This document shows, piece by piece, positions 16,568 through 25,096 of a stretch of DNA of 64,000 nucleotides. The DNA comes from Belliella baltica DSM 15883 (GTDB taxonomy: Bacteria; Bacteroidota; Bacteroidia; Cytophagales; Cyclobacteriaceae). How positions within the stretch are numbered: position 1 is the stretch's first letter; every line of letters begins with the position of its first letter. The notes under the pieces were generated by a model. The model was not told where the DNA came from, did no database searches, and was given only the letters and a program-made list of their open reading frames with translations. The stretch spans positions 1,054,001-1,118,000 of the forward strand of contig NC_018010.1 of the NCBI RefSeq assembly GCF_000265405.1. The letters run 5' to 3'. A program made the translations under genes and the position numbers.

Positions 16568-16639
16568 TTAGATCAATCATTTTTACTTGGTTTTGATTTA
16601 AGGTATTTTAGAAAGTAGCTTTTGTTTTTTTGGCAATAA

Positions 16640-16651
16640 ATAAGCGCTTAT
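16640..16651. promoter_or_regulatory. Perfect palindrome overlapping the integrase start codon
   Basis: ATAAGCGCTTAT is a perfect 12-bp palindrome that includes the first two bases of the integrase ATG at 16650. It might be an autoregulatory operator or a small RNA hairpin limiting translation. Both are inference. Confidence 0.4.
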
Positions 16652-18017
16652 GGAGCAAAGACCCATATCAATCGAAATCATTGGGAGAAAAATAATTCTA
16701 AGGATTCCCAAGAATGAGGATGACATAAAATTTATTCGCAGTATCCGATATTCTCGCTGGAATAAGGAGGGTTTTTTTTGGGAGATTCCCCATTATCCCG
16801 GAAACGTTGAGCTGTTGAAAGGATATCTTGGAGATCGCTTGCATCAAATCACCGAACGACCATTGATTGAAATTCCGCAGAAAGATGAGGTAGTTTTATT
16901 AGATAATAACCAAGTATTGATGGTCAAGACAGCTAAGGCGCGACTTCGCTTGTATTTTGGATTTCATGCTGAGCTGATGAAAGTGCTTAAGAGCTTTCCG
17001 TATTATAAGTGGGACAGTAAGAGCAAGTCTTGGAGTATTCCTTATTCTGAGCAGTTTTTGGAGGAGATAAAAAAAAGGATTGTAGAATTTGGGATGGAAT
17101 TGATTTATCAGGAAGAAAAGAATGAAGATAGAGTTAAGCGAAAAAGCCAAGAGAAGATACCGAACTATAGAAAGTGTCCCGAAGAATACATCTACAAGTT
17201 GGAAGAAAGGAGGTATAGTCCAAGTACAGTTAGGGCATATGTTCCCCTTTTTGAAGAATTTATCAATCATTTTCCATCAACATTAATTGAAGAAATGGGT
17301 GAAAAAGAGGTGATGGAGTTTTCAAGATATTTAGTGACGGAGAGAAAAGTATCTAGTTCCCATCAGAATCAGGCTATTAATGCTATTAAGTTCTATTTCG
17401 AGAAGGTAAAAGGAGGAGAGCGAAAATACTATCATGTGGATAGGCCAGTAAGAGAAAAGATATTGCCTGAGGTCTTGAGTGAAGAGGAGGTTTCGGCAAT
17501 TCTAAAAGCAACAATTAATTTGAAGCACAGAGCAATATTAATGACAATTTATTCGGCGGGATTGAGAATTAGCGAATTAATTAATCTTAAAATTAAAGAT
17601 ATAGACTCTAATCGAATGCAGATAAGGATAGAGCAAGGAAAAGGTAAAAAAGATAGATACACTTTATTATCTTCGAAGGCGTTAGAAATTTTGCGCATAT
17701 ATATCAAACAGGAACGGCCCCATTATTATTTATTTGAGGGTCAGGGAAGTAAAATTGAGAAACCTCTTAAATACTCTGCAAGGAGTATTCAAAGTATTCT
17801 CAAACAATCATTGCAAAGAACAGAAATTAAGAAAAAGATCACAGTTCATACATTACGCCATTCTTTTGCTACCCATCTTTTGGAAAATGGTACAGACTTA
17901 AGGTATATTCAAAGTTTGTTAGGTCATGAGAGCCCAAAAACTACTCAAATCTATACTCATATAACTACCAAAGGGTTTGATCAAATTAAAAGTCCTTTAG
18001 ATGGATTGGATATTTAG
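16650..18017 (+). CDS. Tyrosine recombinase with two N-terminal HARP-like repeats
   Basis: A 455-residue site-specific recombinase. The C-terminal catalytic domain carries Arg306 (SAGLRISE), His400-xx-Arg403 (HTLRHSF), His426 (LLGHES) and Tyr435 (IYTH), so it should be active. A SAM-like core-binding domain lies at about 170-265. The N-terminal 160 residues hold two related segments, each ending in a Trp-rich signature (SRWNKEGFFWEIP at about 33-45, YKWDSKSKSWSIP at about 118-130). They resemble the HARP module of annealing helicases (by-eye similarity only). I see no extra segment between Arg306 and His400 like the one that marks IntI integrases; the C-terminal SPLD is shared with IntI but also with the IS91-associated recombinase here. 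It reads towards the array. Confidence 0.85.
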   Translation: MEQRPISIEIIGRKIILRIPKNEDDIKFIRSIRYSRWNKEGFFWEIPHYPGNVELLKGYLGDRLHQITERPLIEIPQKDEVVLLDNNQVLMVKTAKARLRLYFGFHAELMKVLKSFPYYKWDSKSKSWSIPYSEQFLEEIKKRIVEFGMELIYQEEKNEDRVKRKSQEKIPNYRKCPEEYIYKLEERRYSPSTVRAYVPLFEEFINHFPSTLIEEMGEKEVMEFSRYLVTERKVSSSHQNQAINAIKFYFEKVKGGERKYYHVDRPVREKILPEVLSEEEVSAILKATINLKHRAILMTIYSAGLRISELINLKIKDIDSNRMQIRIEQGKGKKDRYTLLSSKALEILRIYIKQERPHYYLFEGQGSKIEKPLKYSARSIQSILKQSLQRTEIKKKITVHTLRHSFATHLLENGTDLRYIQSLLGHESPKTTQIYTHITTKGFDQIKSPLDGLDI

Positions 18018-18051
18018 AAATTAGTTTTATGTTTAGATAATTTAAAAATAT

Positions 18052-18116
18052 ACGCAACAGTTGCGCAATACATTCCATATGGAACAAATAGCGCAATGGT
18101 TGCGTGAAGAAAACCG
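18052..18116 (+). other. Candidate attI-like primary recombination site
   Basis: Between the integrase stop and the first cassette, ACGCAACAGTTGCGC (18052-18066) and GCGCAATGGTTGCGT (18091-18105) form inverted arms (13 of 15 match). They surround the 12-bp palindrome TTCCATATGGAA (18073-18084). The insertion-type sequence CC-GTTAGCAG follows, with the expected crossover after G18116. The arrangement suits a recombinase binding site at the array head. It could instead be a diverged attC. Confidence 0.6.
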
Positions 18117-18170
18117 TTAGCAGTCACCCTAAAACTGACACTAAATAATGAAAAGTAACTTTTAATAAGT

Positions 18171-19382
18171 ATGAACGAATTAAAACAAGGCAGACGAATA
18201 CTCACGAAAATTTCTTTAGCGATAAATATTGTTTTCATCTGTGGGACAATTTTTATTGCGTATAAATTTTATCCAAAAATCAAATCAAATTTCTTTCCAA
18301 ACAAACAAGAAATCACAGCTATTCAAGAAGCAAAACTTAAAGACACGGACACTATTCCGACAGTTTTTTATGATGCTTCTGAATTTGAAATCATCGGACA
18401 ACTGCCAAACACAAAAACGTACATAAGACTTCCAGATAATGCTGAGAAAATTGTTCGAGAACCTGTTTGGAAACTATCAAAAAACTCAGCAGGAATTTCT
18501 GTTCGTTTTTCTTCCAACTCTTCTAAAATTAAAATTCGTTGGACTTTAAACAGTAATTCAAATGCTACCAATCAGACACCTATTGCTTCCAAAGGTTTTG
18601 ACTTGTATGCTTATGTGGAAAGCAAATGGCAATTTGTAGGTGTTGCACAGCCAAAAGGGACAATTCAAAATGAAGCGACTGTAATTGTCGGAATGGAGGC
18701 GAAAAATCGTGAATACTTATTAAACTTACCTTTGTATAACGGAATTAGTTCGCTTGAAATCGGTATTGATAAAGGAACTTCTATTGACAAACCAACTCAA
18801 AAAATCATTGACACTTCAAGCCCTATCGTTTTTTATGGAACAAGTATAACACAAGGGGCATCGGCTTCACGTCCGGGATTAACATACGCAGCACTATTAG
18901 AAAGACATTTTAACAAAGAAGTAATAAACTTGGGGTTTAGTGGTAACGGCAGATTTGAAAAGGAAATTGGCAAATACTTTATGACCTCTAAACCTTCTGT
19001 AATTGTTTTGGACTGCACACCAAATTCACCTGCCGACACTATCAGAAAAAATCTTCCCGAACTTCTTGACTATATTCTTTCCTTAAATGATACAATTCCA
19101 ATAATACTTGTAGAAAGTATTATGAGAGATTTTGCGTTCTTCAAAAAAGACGACAAAACAGTTTTTGGAACAATTTCATTCATAAACGAACAAAACAAAG
19201 CGTTGAAAGATGTCTATGAAAAAAAATCAAAAACGAATAAAAATATAATCTACGTTAGTAATCATAATCTTGTTGGACAAGACCACGAAGCGACAATAGA
19301 CGGAACACATTTTAACGACTTAGGACATTACAGAGCTTACGAACGTTTACGACAAGAAATTGAAAAATATCTATTAAAATAA
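18171..19382 (+). CDS. SGNH/GDSL hydrolase family protein (cassette C1)
   Basis: A 403-residue membrane-anchored or secreted hydrolase. One membrane segment near residues 15-37 (NIVFICGTIFIAYKF region) precedes a beta-rich domain of about 150 residues. The SGNH catalytic domain has block I VFYGTSITQGAS at about 220-231, the block II Gly in NLGFSGNG, and block V DGTHFNDLGH with the catalytic Asp and His at about 377-386. Some relatives act as carbohydrate esterases; the substrate is not known. It is the only gene of the first cassette, starts 54 bases after the crossover point, and probably relies on an upstream promoter or one in the short leader. Confidence 0.85.
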   Translation: MNELKQGRRILTKISLAINIVFICGTIFIAYKFYPKIKSNFFPNKQEITAIQEAKLKDTDTIPTVFYDASEFEIIGQLPNTKTYIRLPDNAEKIVREPVWKLSKNSAGISVRFSSNSSKIKIRWTLNSNSNATNQTPIASKGFDLYAYVESKWQFVGVAQPKGTIQNEATVIVGMEAKNREYLLNLPLYNGISSLEIGIDKGTSIDKPTQKIIDTSSPIVFYGTSITQGASASRPGLTYAALLERHFNKEVINLGFSGNGRFEKEIGKYFMTSKPSVIVLDCTPNSPADTIRKNLPELLDYILSLNDTIPIILVESIMRDFAFFKKDDKTVFGTISFINEQNKALKDVYEKKSKTNKNIIYVSNHNLVGQDHEATIDGTHFNDLGHYRAYERLRQEIEKYLLK

Positions 19383-19395
19383 ACATAAGGGCGAA

Positions 19396-19529
19396 CTGCT
19401 AACACGGGTTTTGCGTCAGGCGGGGTGATGTGCAAACTTGGAGCTTTGTGCTTCGTATCAAGTGTAGTGCAGGTTGACAGTTTTGTGCTCCGAAACCCGC
19501 CCGAACGCAAAGCCCGAAAACGTTATCGC
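19396..19529 (+). other. attC site 1 (end of cassette C1)
   Basis: R'' box CTGCTAAC (19396-19403), a long imperfect inverted repeat (GGGTTTTGCG arm from 19406, pairing with CGCAAAGCCC ending at 19515), and R' box GTTATCGC (19522-19529). The R'' box is the exact complement of GTTAGCAG at the start of C1 (18116-18123). Total 134 bp. Confidence 0.85.
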
Positions 19530-19610
19530 TCAGTGTAGAAAAACCCGAACAACAATATGACATTGGGAAAAAGAGTAAATTTGAAGCTAAGACACAATTA
19601 ATTATAGGTA

Positions 19611-20942
19611 GTGACATCAGAATCGCAAAATATTGAATTCAAAGTAAATTGGAGAGACGAATATCTTAAATGGATCTGTGGTTTTGCTAATGCCTATGGC
19701 GGTACTCTTTTCATTGGAAAAGATGATGCAGGAAATGTGGTTGACTTGAAAGATGCTAAAAAACTATTAGAAGAAATCCCTAACAAGGTTAGAGACACTT
19801 TGGGGATTTTGGTCGATGTTAATCTGCACCAAAATGACCAAGGAAGTTTTATTGAAATTCTTGTTGAGCAATACCCTTACCCTGTCAATTATAAGGGACA
19901 ATATCATTATAGAAGTGGAAGCACCAAACAAGAATTAAAAGGTCCTTCACTTGACAAGTTTCTCCTTCAGAAAAAAGGGAAAAGATGGGATGGGGTACCT
20001 GTTCCGAATGTTTCAACAAATGACCTTAAGCAAGAAACATTTGATTTTTTTCGTAAACGAGCTTTCAGAAGCCAAAGAATTGATGAAGAAAGTTTAGCTG
20101 ATAGTAATGAACACCTTATTGAGAACCTTCAACTCAAAGAAGGTAAATTTCTTAAGCGGGCATCTATTCTGCTGTTTCACCCTAATCCTGAAAAATATAT
20201 AACAGGAGCTTACATAAAAATAGGTTTTTTCGAAAGTGATAGTGATTTGAGATATCAAGACGAAATCCACGGAAATCTTTTTGAACAAATTGAAAAAACA
20301 ACAGAATTATTATTCACAAAGTACATCAAGGCATTTATTAGCTATGAAGGTTTGAATCGAGTGGAGACCTATGAATATCCGAGAGAAGCAATTAGAGAAG
20401 CATTATTGAATGCTCTTGCCCATAAAGACTATTCGGGTGGCGTTCCCATTCAAATAAGTGTTTATAAGGATAAGTTAATGATTTGGAATGAAGGGCATCT
20501 TCCTGATGATTGGACCATTCAAACACTTCTAGATAAGCACTCATCAAAGCCATTCAACCCAGATATTGCAAATGCACTTTTTCGCAGCGGATACATTGAA
20601 TCTTGGGGTCGGGGTATTTCGAAAATGACAGAGCAGTGCTTTAATTTTGGACTCCCTGCGCCCTTGTTCTTTTTTAAAAGTTCGGGTTTTTGGGTAGAAT
20701 TTAGAAAAGACATATATACATACGACCAACTTAAAGAGCTTGGGCTAAATGAACGACAGATTAAAGCTGTACTTTTCGTAAAGGAGAATGGTAAAATTAA
20801 TAACAGTGACTACCAGACTTTAAATAATGTATCAAAAGCAACTGCCACAAGAGACCTTACTGAACTTGTTGAAAAATTCAAGGTATTGGTCAGAAGTGGA
20901 GAAGTTGGAGCAGGAACAACCTATGTTTTGATTGGCTCATAA
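19611..20942 (+). CDS. AlbA_2/Schlafen-like ATP-binding protein (cassette C2)
   Basis: A 443-residue protein. The N-terminal AlbA_2 (Schlafen core-like) domain spans about residues 5-120, with the hallmark ESQNIEFK start and FANAYGGTLFIGKDDAGNV at about 24-42. A GHKL-type ATP-binding domain (HATPase_c_4) follows, with REALLNALAHKDYS at about 262-275 and the SWGRGISKM block at about 330-338. The C-terminus looks like a winged helix (about 375-443). Such proteins are variously annotated as regulators or candidate anti-phage factors; the role here is unknown. The start is GTG, chosen because the conserved ESQNIEFK begins three codons later. It is the sole gene of C2. Confidence 0.82.
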   Translation: MTSESQNIEFKVNWRDEYLKWICGFANAYGGTLFIGKDDAGNVVDLKDAKKLLEEIPNKVRDTLGILVDVNLHQNDQGSFIEILVEQYPYPVNYKGQYHYRSGSTKQELKGPSLDKFLLQKKGKRWDGVPVPNVSTNDLKQETFDFFRKRAFRSQRIDEESLADSNEHLIENLQLKEGKFLKRASILLFHPNPEKYITGAYIKIGFFESDSDLRYQDEIHGNLFEQIEKTTELLFTKYIKAFISYEGLNRVETYEYPREAIREALLNALAHKDYSGGVPIQISVYKDKLMIWNEGHLPDDWTIQTLLDKHSSKPFNPDIANALFRSGYIESWGRGISKMTEQCFNFGLPAPLFFFKSSGFWVEFRKDIYTYDQLKELGLNERQIKAVLFVKENGKINNSDYQTLNNVSKATATRDLTELVEKFKVLVRSGEVGAGTTYVLIGS

Positions 20943-21007
20943 TTGGCTCAATTGGCTCATAGGGCAAAACAAAAAAGAGAAGTAAATGAACGGAGAAAAA
21001 CACCGAA

Positions 21008-21141
21008 GCGATAACAGCGTGTATGAAAAATAGCGGGAAAAGTGCTAAATCAAAGGTCAGTGCTTTTAATAAATGTCAATGCCAAACTGAAAGTGAAGTG
21101 CTTTTTTATCCGCTACTTCTCGTACACGCAAAACGTTAGGC
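21008..21141 (+). other. attC site 2 (end of cassette C2)
   Basis: R'' box GCGATAAC (21008-21015) exactly complements GTTATCGC at the start of C2 (19522). The arms AGCGTGTATG...TAGCGG and CCGCTA...CGTACACGC pair closely, and the R' box is GTTAGGC (21135-21141). Total 134 bp, with spacing like attC site 1. Confidence 0.88.
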
Positions 21142-21166
21142 AACATGCTAAAAGAGCCAACGCACA

Positions 21167-21228
21167 TTCAAGCACATTTGGTTTTTGCCGACACGCAAAG
21201 CCCTGACAAAAAACCAAAAGAGCTTGAA
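21167..21228 (+). other. Hairpin in the leader of cassette C3
   Basis: TTCAAGC and TTTGGTTTTTG (21167-21187) pair with CAAAAAACCAAA and GCTTGAA (21207-21228), making a long stem just before hsdR. It is not an attC site because R boxes are absent at the right spacing. It may affect hsdR expression. Confidence 0.5.
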
Positions 21229-21266
21229 TTTTTGCCAACGCTCGGACGACATAGAAAAGATAAAGA

Positions 21267-23660
21267 ATGAATAAAAAAGACCTTTCAGAAAGGGACATAT
21301 GTACAAAATTCATAACTCCAGCCATTGAGAAAGCAGGCTGGGACAGGCTGACTCAGCTCTTAGAGGAAGTGACTTTTACTGATGGTAAAATCTATGTTCG
21401 TGGGAAATTGACTGCTAGAGGAGCTAGAAAAAGAGCAGACTATATTCTTTACTATAAGCCCAATATTCCAATAGCTATAATTGAAGCTAAAGACAATAAA
21501 CATACTGTTAGAGCTGGAATTCAACAGGCTTTAGAATATGCAAAAATTCTTGATATCCCTTTTGTGTTCAGTAGCAATGGAGATGGATTTGTTTTCCACG
21601 ACAAGACCAAGCAAAGTGAAGCCATTGAAACCGAATTGGATTTAGACAGCTTTCCATCACCTGAAACCTTGTGGAACAAATTAAACCAATTCAGAGGTAT
21701 AGTAACAGAAGAAGCGGAAAAGGTTGTTGGTCAAGATTATTATTTTGATGGAAGCGGAAGAAATCCAAGATACTACCAACAAATTGCTGTAAATCGTGCT
21801 GTAGAGGCAATAGCTAAAGGTCAAGACAGGATTTTGCTCGTAATGGCGACAGGAACAGGCAAAACTTACACAGCTTTTCAAATCATACACCGACTTTGGA
21901 AAAGTGGTGCGAAAAAGCGAATCCTTTTTCTTGCAGACAGAAACGCTTTGATTGACCAAACTCGAAGAGGAGATTTTAAACATTTCAAAGATAAAATGAC
22001 GGTTGTAAAAAACCGTATGATTGACAAAAGCTATGAAGTCTATTTAGCTTTATACCAAGGTTTATCTGGTTCGGATGAAGAAGCCAATGCATACAAACAG
22101 TTTTCACCTGAATTCTTTGACTTGATTGTAATTGATGAGTGCCACAGAGGAAGTGCCAAAGAAGATAGTTCTTGGAGAGAAATACTCAACTATTTCAAAA
22201 AAGCTACTCACATTGGTTTAACGGCTACTCCGAAAGAAACAAACGAAGTTTCTAACAGTGAATATTTCGGAGACCCAATTTACACTTACTCATTAAAACA
22301 AGGAATTGATGATGGCTTTCTTGCCCCTTACCGTGTAGTTCGAGTGAATTTGAATATAGATGCAGAAGGCTGGCGACCTGAGGTAGGTAAAAAAGACAAA
22401 GATGGAAATGAGGTTGAAGACAGGGTTTACAACCGTAAAGACTTTGATAGAAACTTAGTAATTGAAGAAAGAACACAAGCGGTTGCAAGAAAGCTTACTG
22501 AGTTTTTGAAAGGATATGACCGCTTTGCAAAAACCATAGTATTCTGTTCAGACATTGACCATGCAGAACGAATGCGAACAGCTTTATCAAACCTGAATGC
22601 TGATTTGGTTTCAAAGAACCACAAATACATCATGCAGATTACAGGCGACAATGATGAAGGTAAACGAGAACTGGACAACTTCATTAATCCAGAAGAAATT
22701 TATCCCGTTATTGCGACAACATCCGAATTAATGACCACTGGTGTGGATGCCCAAACCTGCAAAGTCATTGTGTTGGATGCAGAAATAAAATCAATGACAA
22801 AATTCAAACAGATTGTGGGTCGTGGCACTAGAATAAATGAAGAGTTCGGGAAAATGTACTTTACCATTCTTGATTTCAGAAACGTCACAGACTTATTTGC
22901 TGATAAAGATTTTGATGGAGACCCCATTCGAGTTAAACCAGTTTCGGAAGATACAGACTTGGGTGGTATTGTTGACGAAGAAGAAAATATTGAAACACCC
23001 ATTATTGATGAGGAATCTGGAGAGGAAATAGAAATTAAACCAACAATTAGATATCCTGAAACTGAATTTCAACCCGGAATGGTGAGTGAACCAAGGCAAA
23101 AAGTGTATGTAAATGGTGTTGATGTTTCAGTTTTGATAAGTCGGGAAATGTATTTTGACAACAATGGAAAACCGATTACAACAAGCTTAAAAGACCATAC
23201 AAAAGACCTGATAAAAGGCCAATACGCTTCAATGGACGACTTCTTGACAAGATGGAATAGCAGTGATAAGAAAGAGGTCATAATCAAGGAACTTGAAGAA
23301 CAAGGTGTAATGGTTGAAGCTTTGCGTGATGCAGTAAACTGGGAAGTTGACTTATTTGATTTAATCTGTCACGTTGCATTTGACCAACCACCACTAACAA
23401 GAATGGAACGTGCAAACAACGTGAAAAAAAGAAATTACTTTACCAAGTACGGTGACCAAGCCAAAAAAGTCTTGGAAGCACTTTTGGACAAATATGCCGA
23501 TGAGGGCGTAACGAACATTGAAAGCATGGATGTACTAAAAGTCAAACCACTCAATGAATTTGGTTCACCCCTTGAAATCATCAAAGAATTTGGTAGTAAA
23601 GCCAAATACTTGGAAGCAATCAAAGAATTAGAACAAGAACTTTATAAAACTGGAGCTTAA
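21267..23660 (+). CDS. hsdR: Type I restriction enzyme, HsdR subunit
   Basis: A 797-residue motor/nuclease subunit of a type I restriction-modification system of the EcoEI/EcoR124-like size class. An N-terminal nuclease domain lies at about residues 20-140, with ARGARKRADYILYY and the PIAIIEAKDNKH block (PD-(D/E)xK-type D and ExK). The superfamily 2 helicase has Walker A MATGTGKT at about 192-199, DECH at about 289-292, LTATP at about 319-323 and GRGTRINEE near 525. A C-terminal EcoEI_R_C-like domain follows. It is the first gene of the operon in C3, and its stop shares one base with the hsdM start. It cleaves unmodified DNA after translocation when complexed with HsdM and HsdS. Confidence 0.92.
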   Translation: MNKKDLSERDICTKFITPAIEKAGWDRLTQLLEEVTFTDGKIYVRGKLTARGARKRADYILYYKPNIPIAIIEAKDNKHTVRAGIQQALEYAKILDIPFVFSSNGDGFVFHDKTKQSEAIETELDLDSFPSPETLWNKLNQFRGIVTEEAEKVVGQDYYFDGSGRNPRYYQQIAVNRAVEAIAKGQDRILLVMATGTGKTYTAFQIIHRLWKSGAKKRILFLADRNALIDQTRRGDFKHFKDKMTVVKNRMIDKSYEVYLALYQGLSGSDEEANAYKQFSPEFFDLIVIDECHRGSAKEDSSWREILNYFKKATHIGLTATPKETNEVSNSEYFGDPIYTYSLKQGIDDGFLAPYRVVRVNLNIDAEGWRPEVGKKDKDGNEVEDRVYNRKDFDRNLVIEERTQAVARKLTEFLKGYDRFAKTIVFCSDIDHAERMRTALSNLNADLVSKNHKYIMQITGDNDEGKRELDNFINPEEIYPVIATTSELMTTGVDAQTCKVIVLDAEIKSMTKFKQIVGRGTRINEEFGKMYFTILDFRNVTDLFADKDFDGDPIRVKPVSEDTDLGGIVDEEENIETPIIDEESGEEIEIKPTIRYPETEFQPGMVSEPRQKVYVNGVDVSVLISREMYFDNNGKPITTSLKDHTKDLIKGQYASMDDFLTRWNSSDKKEVIIKELEEQGVMVEALRDAVNWEVDLFDLICHVAFDQPPLTRMERANNVKKRNYFTKYGDQAKKVLEALLDKYADEGVTNIESMDVLKVKPLNEFGSPLEIIKEFGSKAKYLEAIKELEQELYKTGA

Positions 23661-25096
23661 TGGCGAACATAAAAGGAATAGTAGATGGTATTCGTAAAAT
23701 CATGTGGCAAGACACAGGATTGAATGGTGATGCACAAAGAATTGAGCAGCTGGGATGGATGCTGTTTTTAAAAATCTTCTCTGATAAGGACAAAGAACTT
23801 GAAACTCTAAAAGATGATTACGTTAGCCCCATACCTGCTGAGCTTCATTGGGATGCCTGGGCTGGAGATGATGAGGGGATGACTGGGGATAAACTTCAAG
23901 AATTCGTTGACCGTGAACTTTTTCCAAAACTCAGAAATCTGAAAGTTGGTGTAACGAATGATTTGCCCAACAAACGAGCTTTAATTGTTCGTGAAGTGTT
24001 TCAGGGCAATAACAACTACATGAAAAGCGGCATCAATATCCGCAAGGTGTTGAACAAGCTCAACGAAATAGATTTTAATATTGCCAAAGACCGCCATGCA
24101 TTTGGTGAGATTTATGAAACCATTCTGAAAGAACTCCAAAGTGCTGGTAAAAGTGGCGAATTCTACACGCCTAGAGCGATTACCGAGTTTATCACAGAAA
24201 TGATTAACCCGCAATTGGGAGAAAAGATTTTAGACCCGAGTTGTGGTACAGGTGGTTATTTAACAGCTGCTATAGAGCATTTGAAAAAACAAGCCAACAG
24301 CGTTGAGGAATTAGAAAGTATCTCAAACAACATCATTGGTTGGGAATACAAACCACTTCCTTATTTGTTGGCAACCACTAATTTGATTCTCCATGATGTT
24401 GAAGTGCCCAACATCACATTTAGAGATTCTTTAGAACAGCCCCTGAGTGCTTACACAGAAAAGAACAGGGTGAATGTGATATTAGCCAATCCACCATTTG
24501 GCGGCATAGTAGCCAATAACAACGAAAAAAACTTTCCTCAAAACTATCGTACCAAGGAAAGTGCTGACCTGTTTTTGGTTTTAATGGTTCATCTTTTGAA
24601 AAAAGTTGGTCGGGCTGGTATAGTTTTACCTGATGGTTCTTTAACCGGTGGCGGAATTAAAGAAAGAGTTCGTCAAAAACTTTTGGAAGAATGCAATCTG
24701 CATACAATAATTAGATTACCTAACTCAGTATTTCAACCTTATGCAACCGTAGCCACCAACTTGCTTTTTTTCACCAAGGGTGAAAAAACCAAAGAAGTTT
24801 GGTATTACGAGCACAGATTACCTGAAGATCAAAAAGCATACAGCAAAACGAAGCCTTTGCAATTAGATGAACTTGACCCTATCAAAACTTGGTGGAATGA
24901 TAGAAAGGAAAGTGAAATCAGTTGGAAGGTGGATATTAAAACCATTATTGAACGCAATTATGATTTAGATATCAAAAACCCAACTAAGGTTGAAGAAAGC
25001 GTTGAACATAGCAGCGAAGATTTGATAAAGATGCTTGAAGCTTCTTTTCAAAAAAGCAATGAATTGTTTAATCAATTAAAAGCTGCGGTAAAATGA
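23660..25096 (+). CDS. hsdM: Type I DNA methyltransferase, HsdM subunit
   Basis: A 478-residue N6-adenine methyltransferase subunit. It has an N-terminal HsdM_N bundle (about residues 5-130), the GEFYTPRAITEF block at about 167-178, the SAM-binding motif LDPSCGTGGYL at about 190-200, and the catalytic NPPFGG at about 277-282. Length is typical. It overlaps hsdR by one base and hsdS by four (ATGA), so the three subunits are translationally coupled. With HsdS it methylates the bipartite target and protects the host. Confidence 0.93.
   Translation: MANIKGIVDGIRKIMWQDTGLNGDAQRIEQLGWMLFLKIFSDKDKELETLKDDYVSPIPAELHWDAWAGDDEGMTGDKLQEFVDRELFPKLRNLKVGVTNDLPNKRALIVREVFQGNNNYMKSGINIRKVLNKLNEIDFNIAKDRHAFGEIYETILKELQSAGKSGEFYTPRAITEFITEMINPQLGEKILDPSCGTGGYLTAAIEHLKKQANSVEELESISNNIIGWEYKPLPYLLATTNLILHDVEVPNITFRDSLEQPLSAYTEKNRVNVILANPPFGGIVANNNEKNFPQNYRTKESADLFLVLMVHLLKKVGRAGIVLPDGSLTGGGIKERVRQKLLEECNLHTIIRLPNSVFQPYATVATNLLFFTKGEKTKEVWYYEHRLPEDQKAYSKTKPLQLDELDPIKTWWNDRKESEISWKVDIKTIIERNYDLDIKNPTKVEESVEHSSEDLIKMLEASFQKSNELFNQLKAAVK

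Noticed and set aside
21167..21228. Leader hairpin of C3 as an additional attC site
   Set aside because: No RYYYAAC or GTTRRRY boxes at the correct spacing; the matched pair GTTAGGC/GCCTAAC already defines C3.
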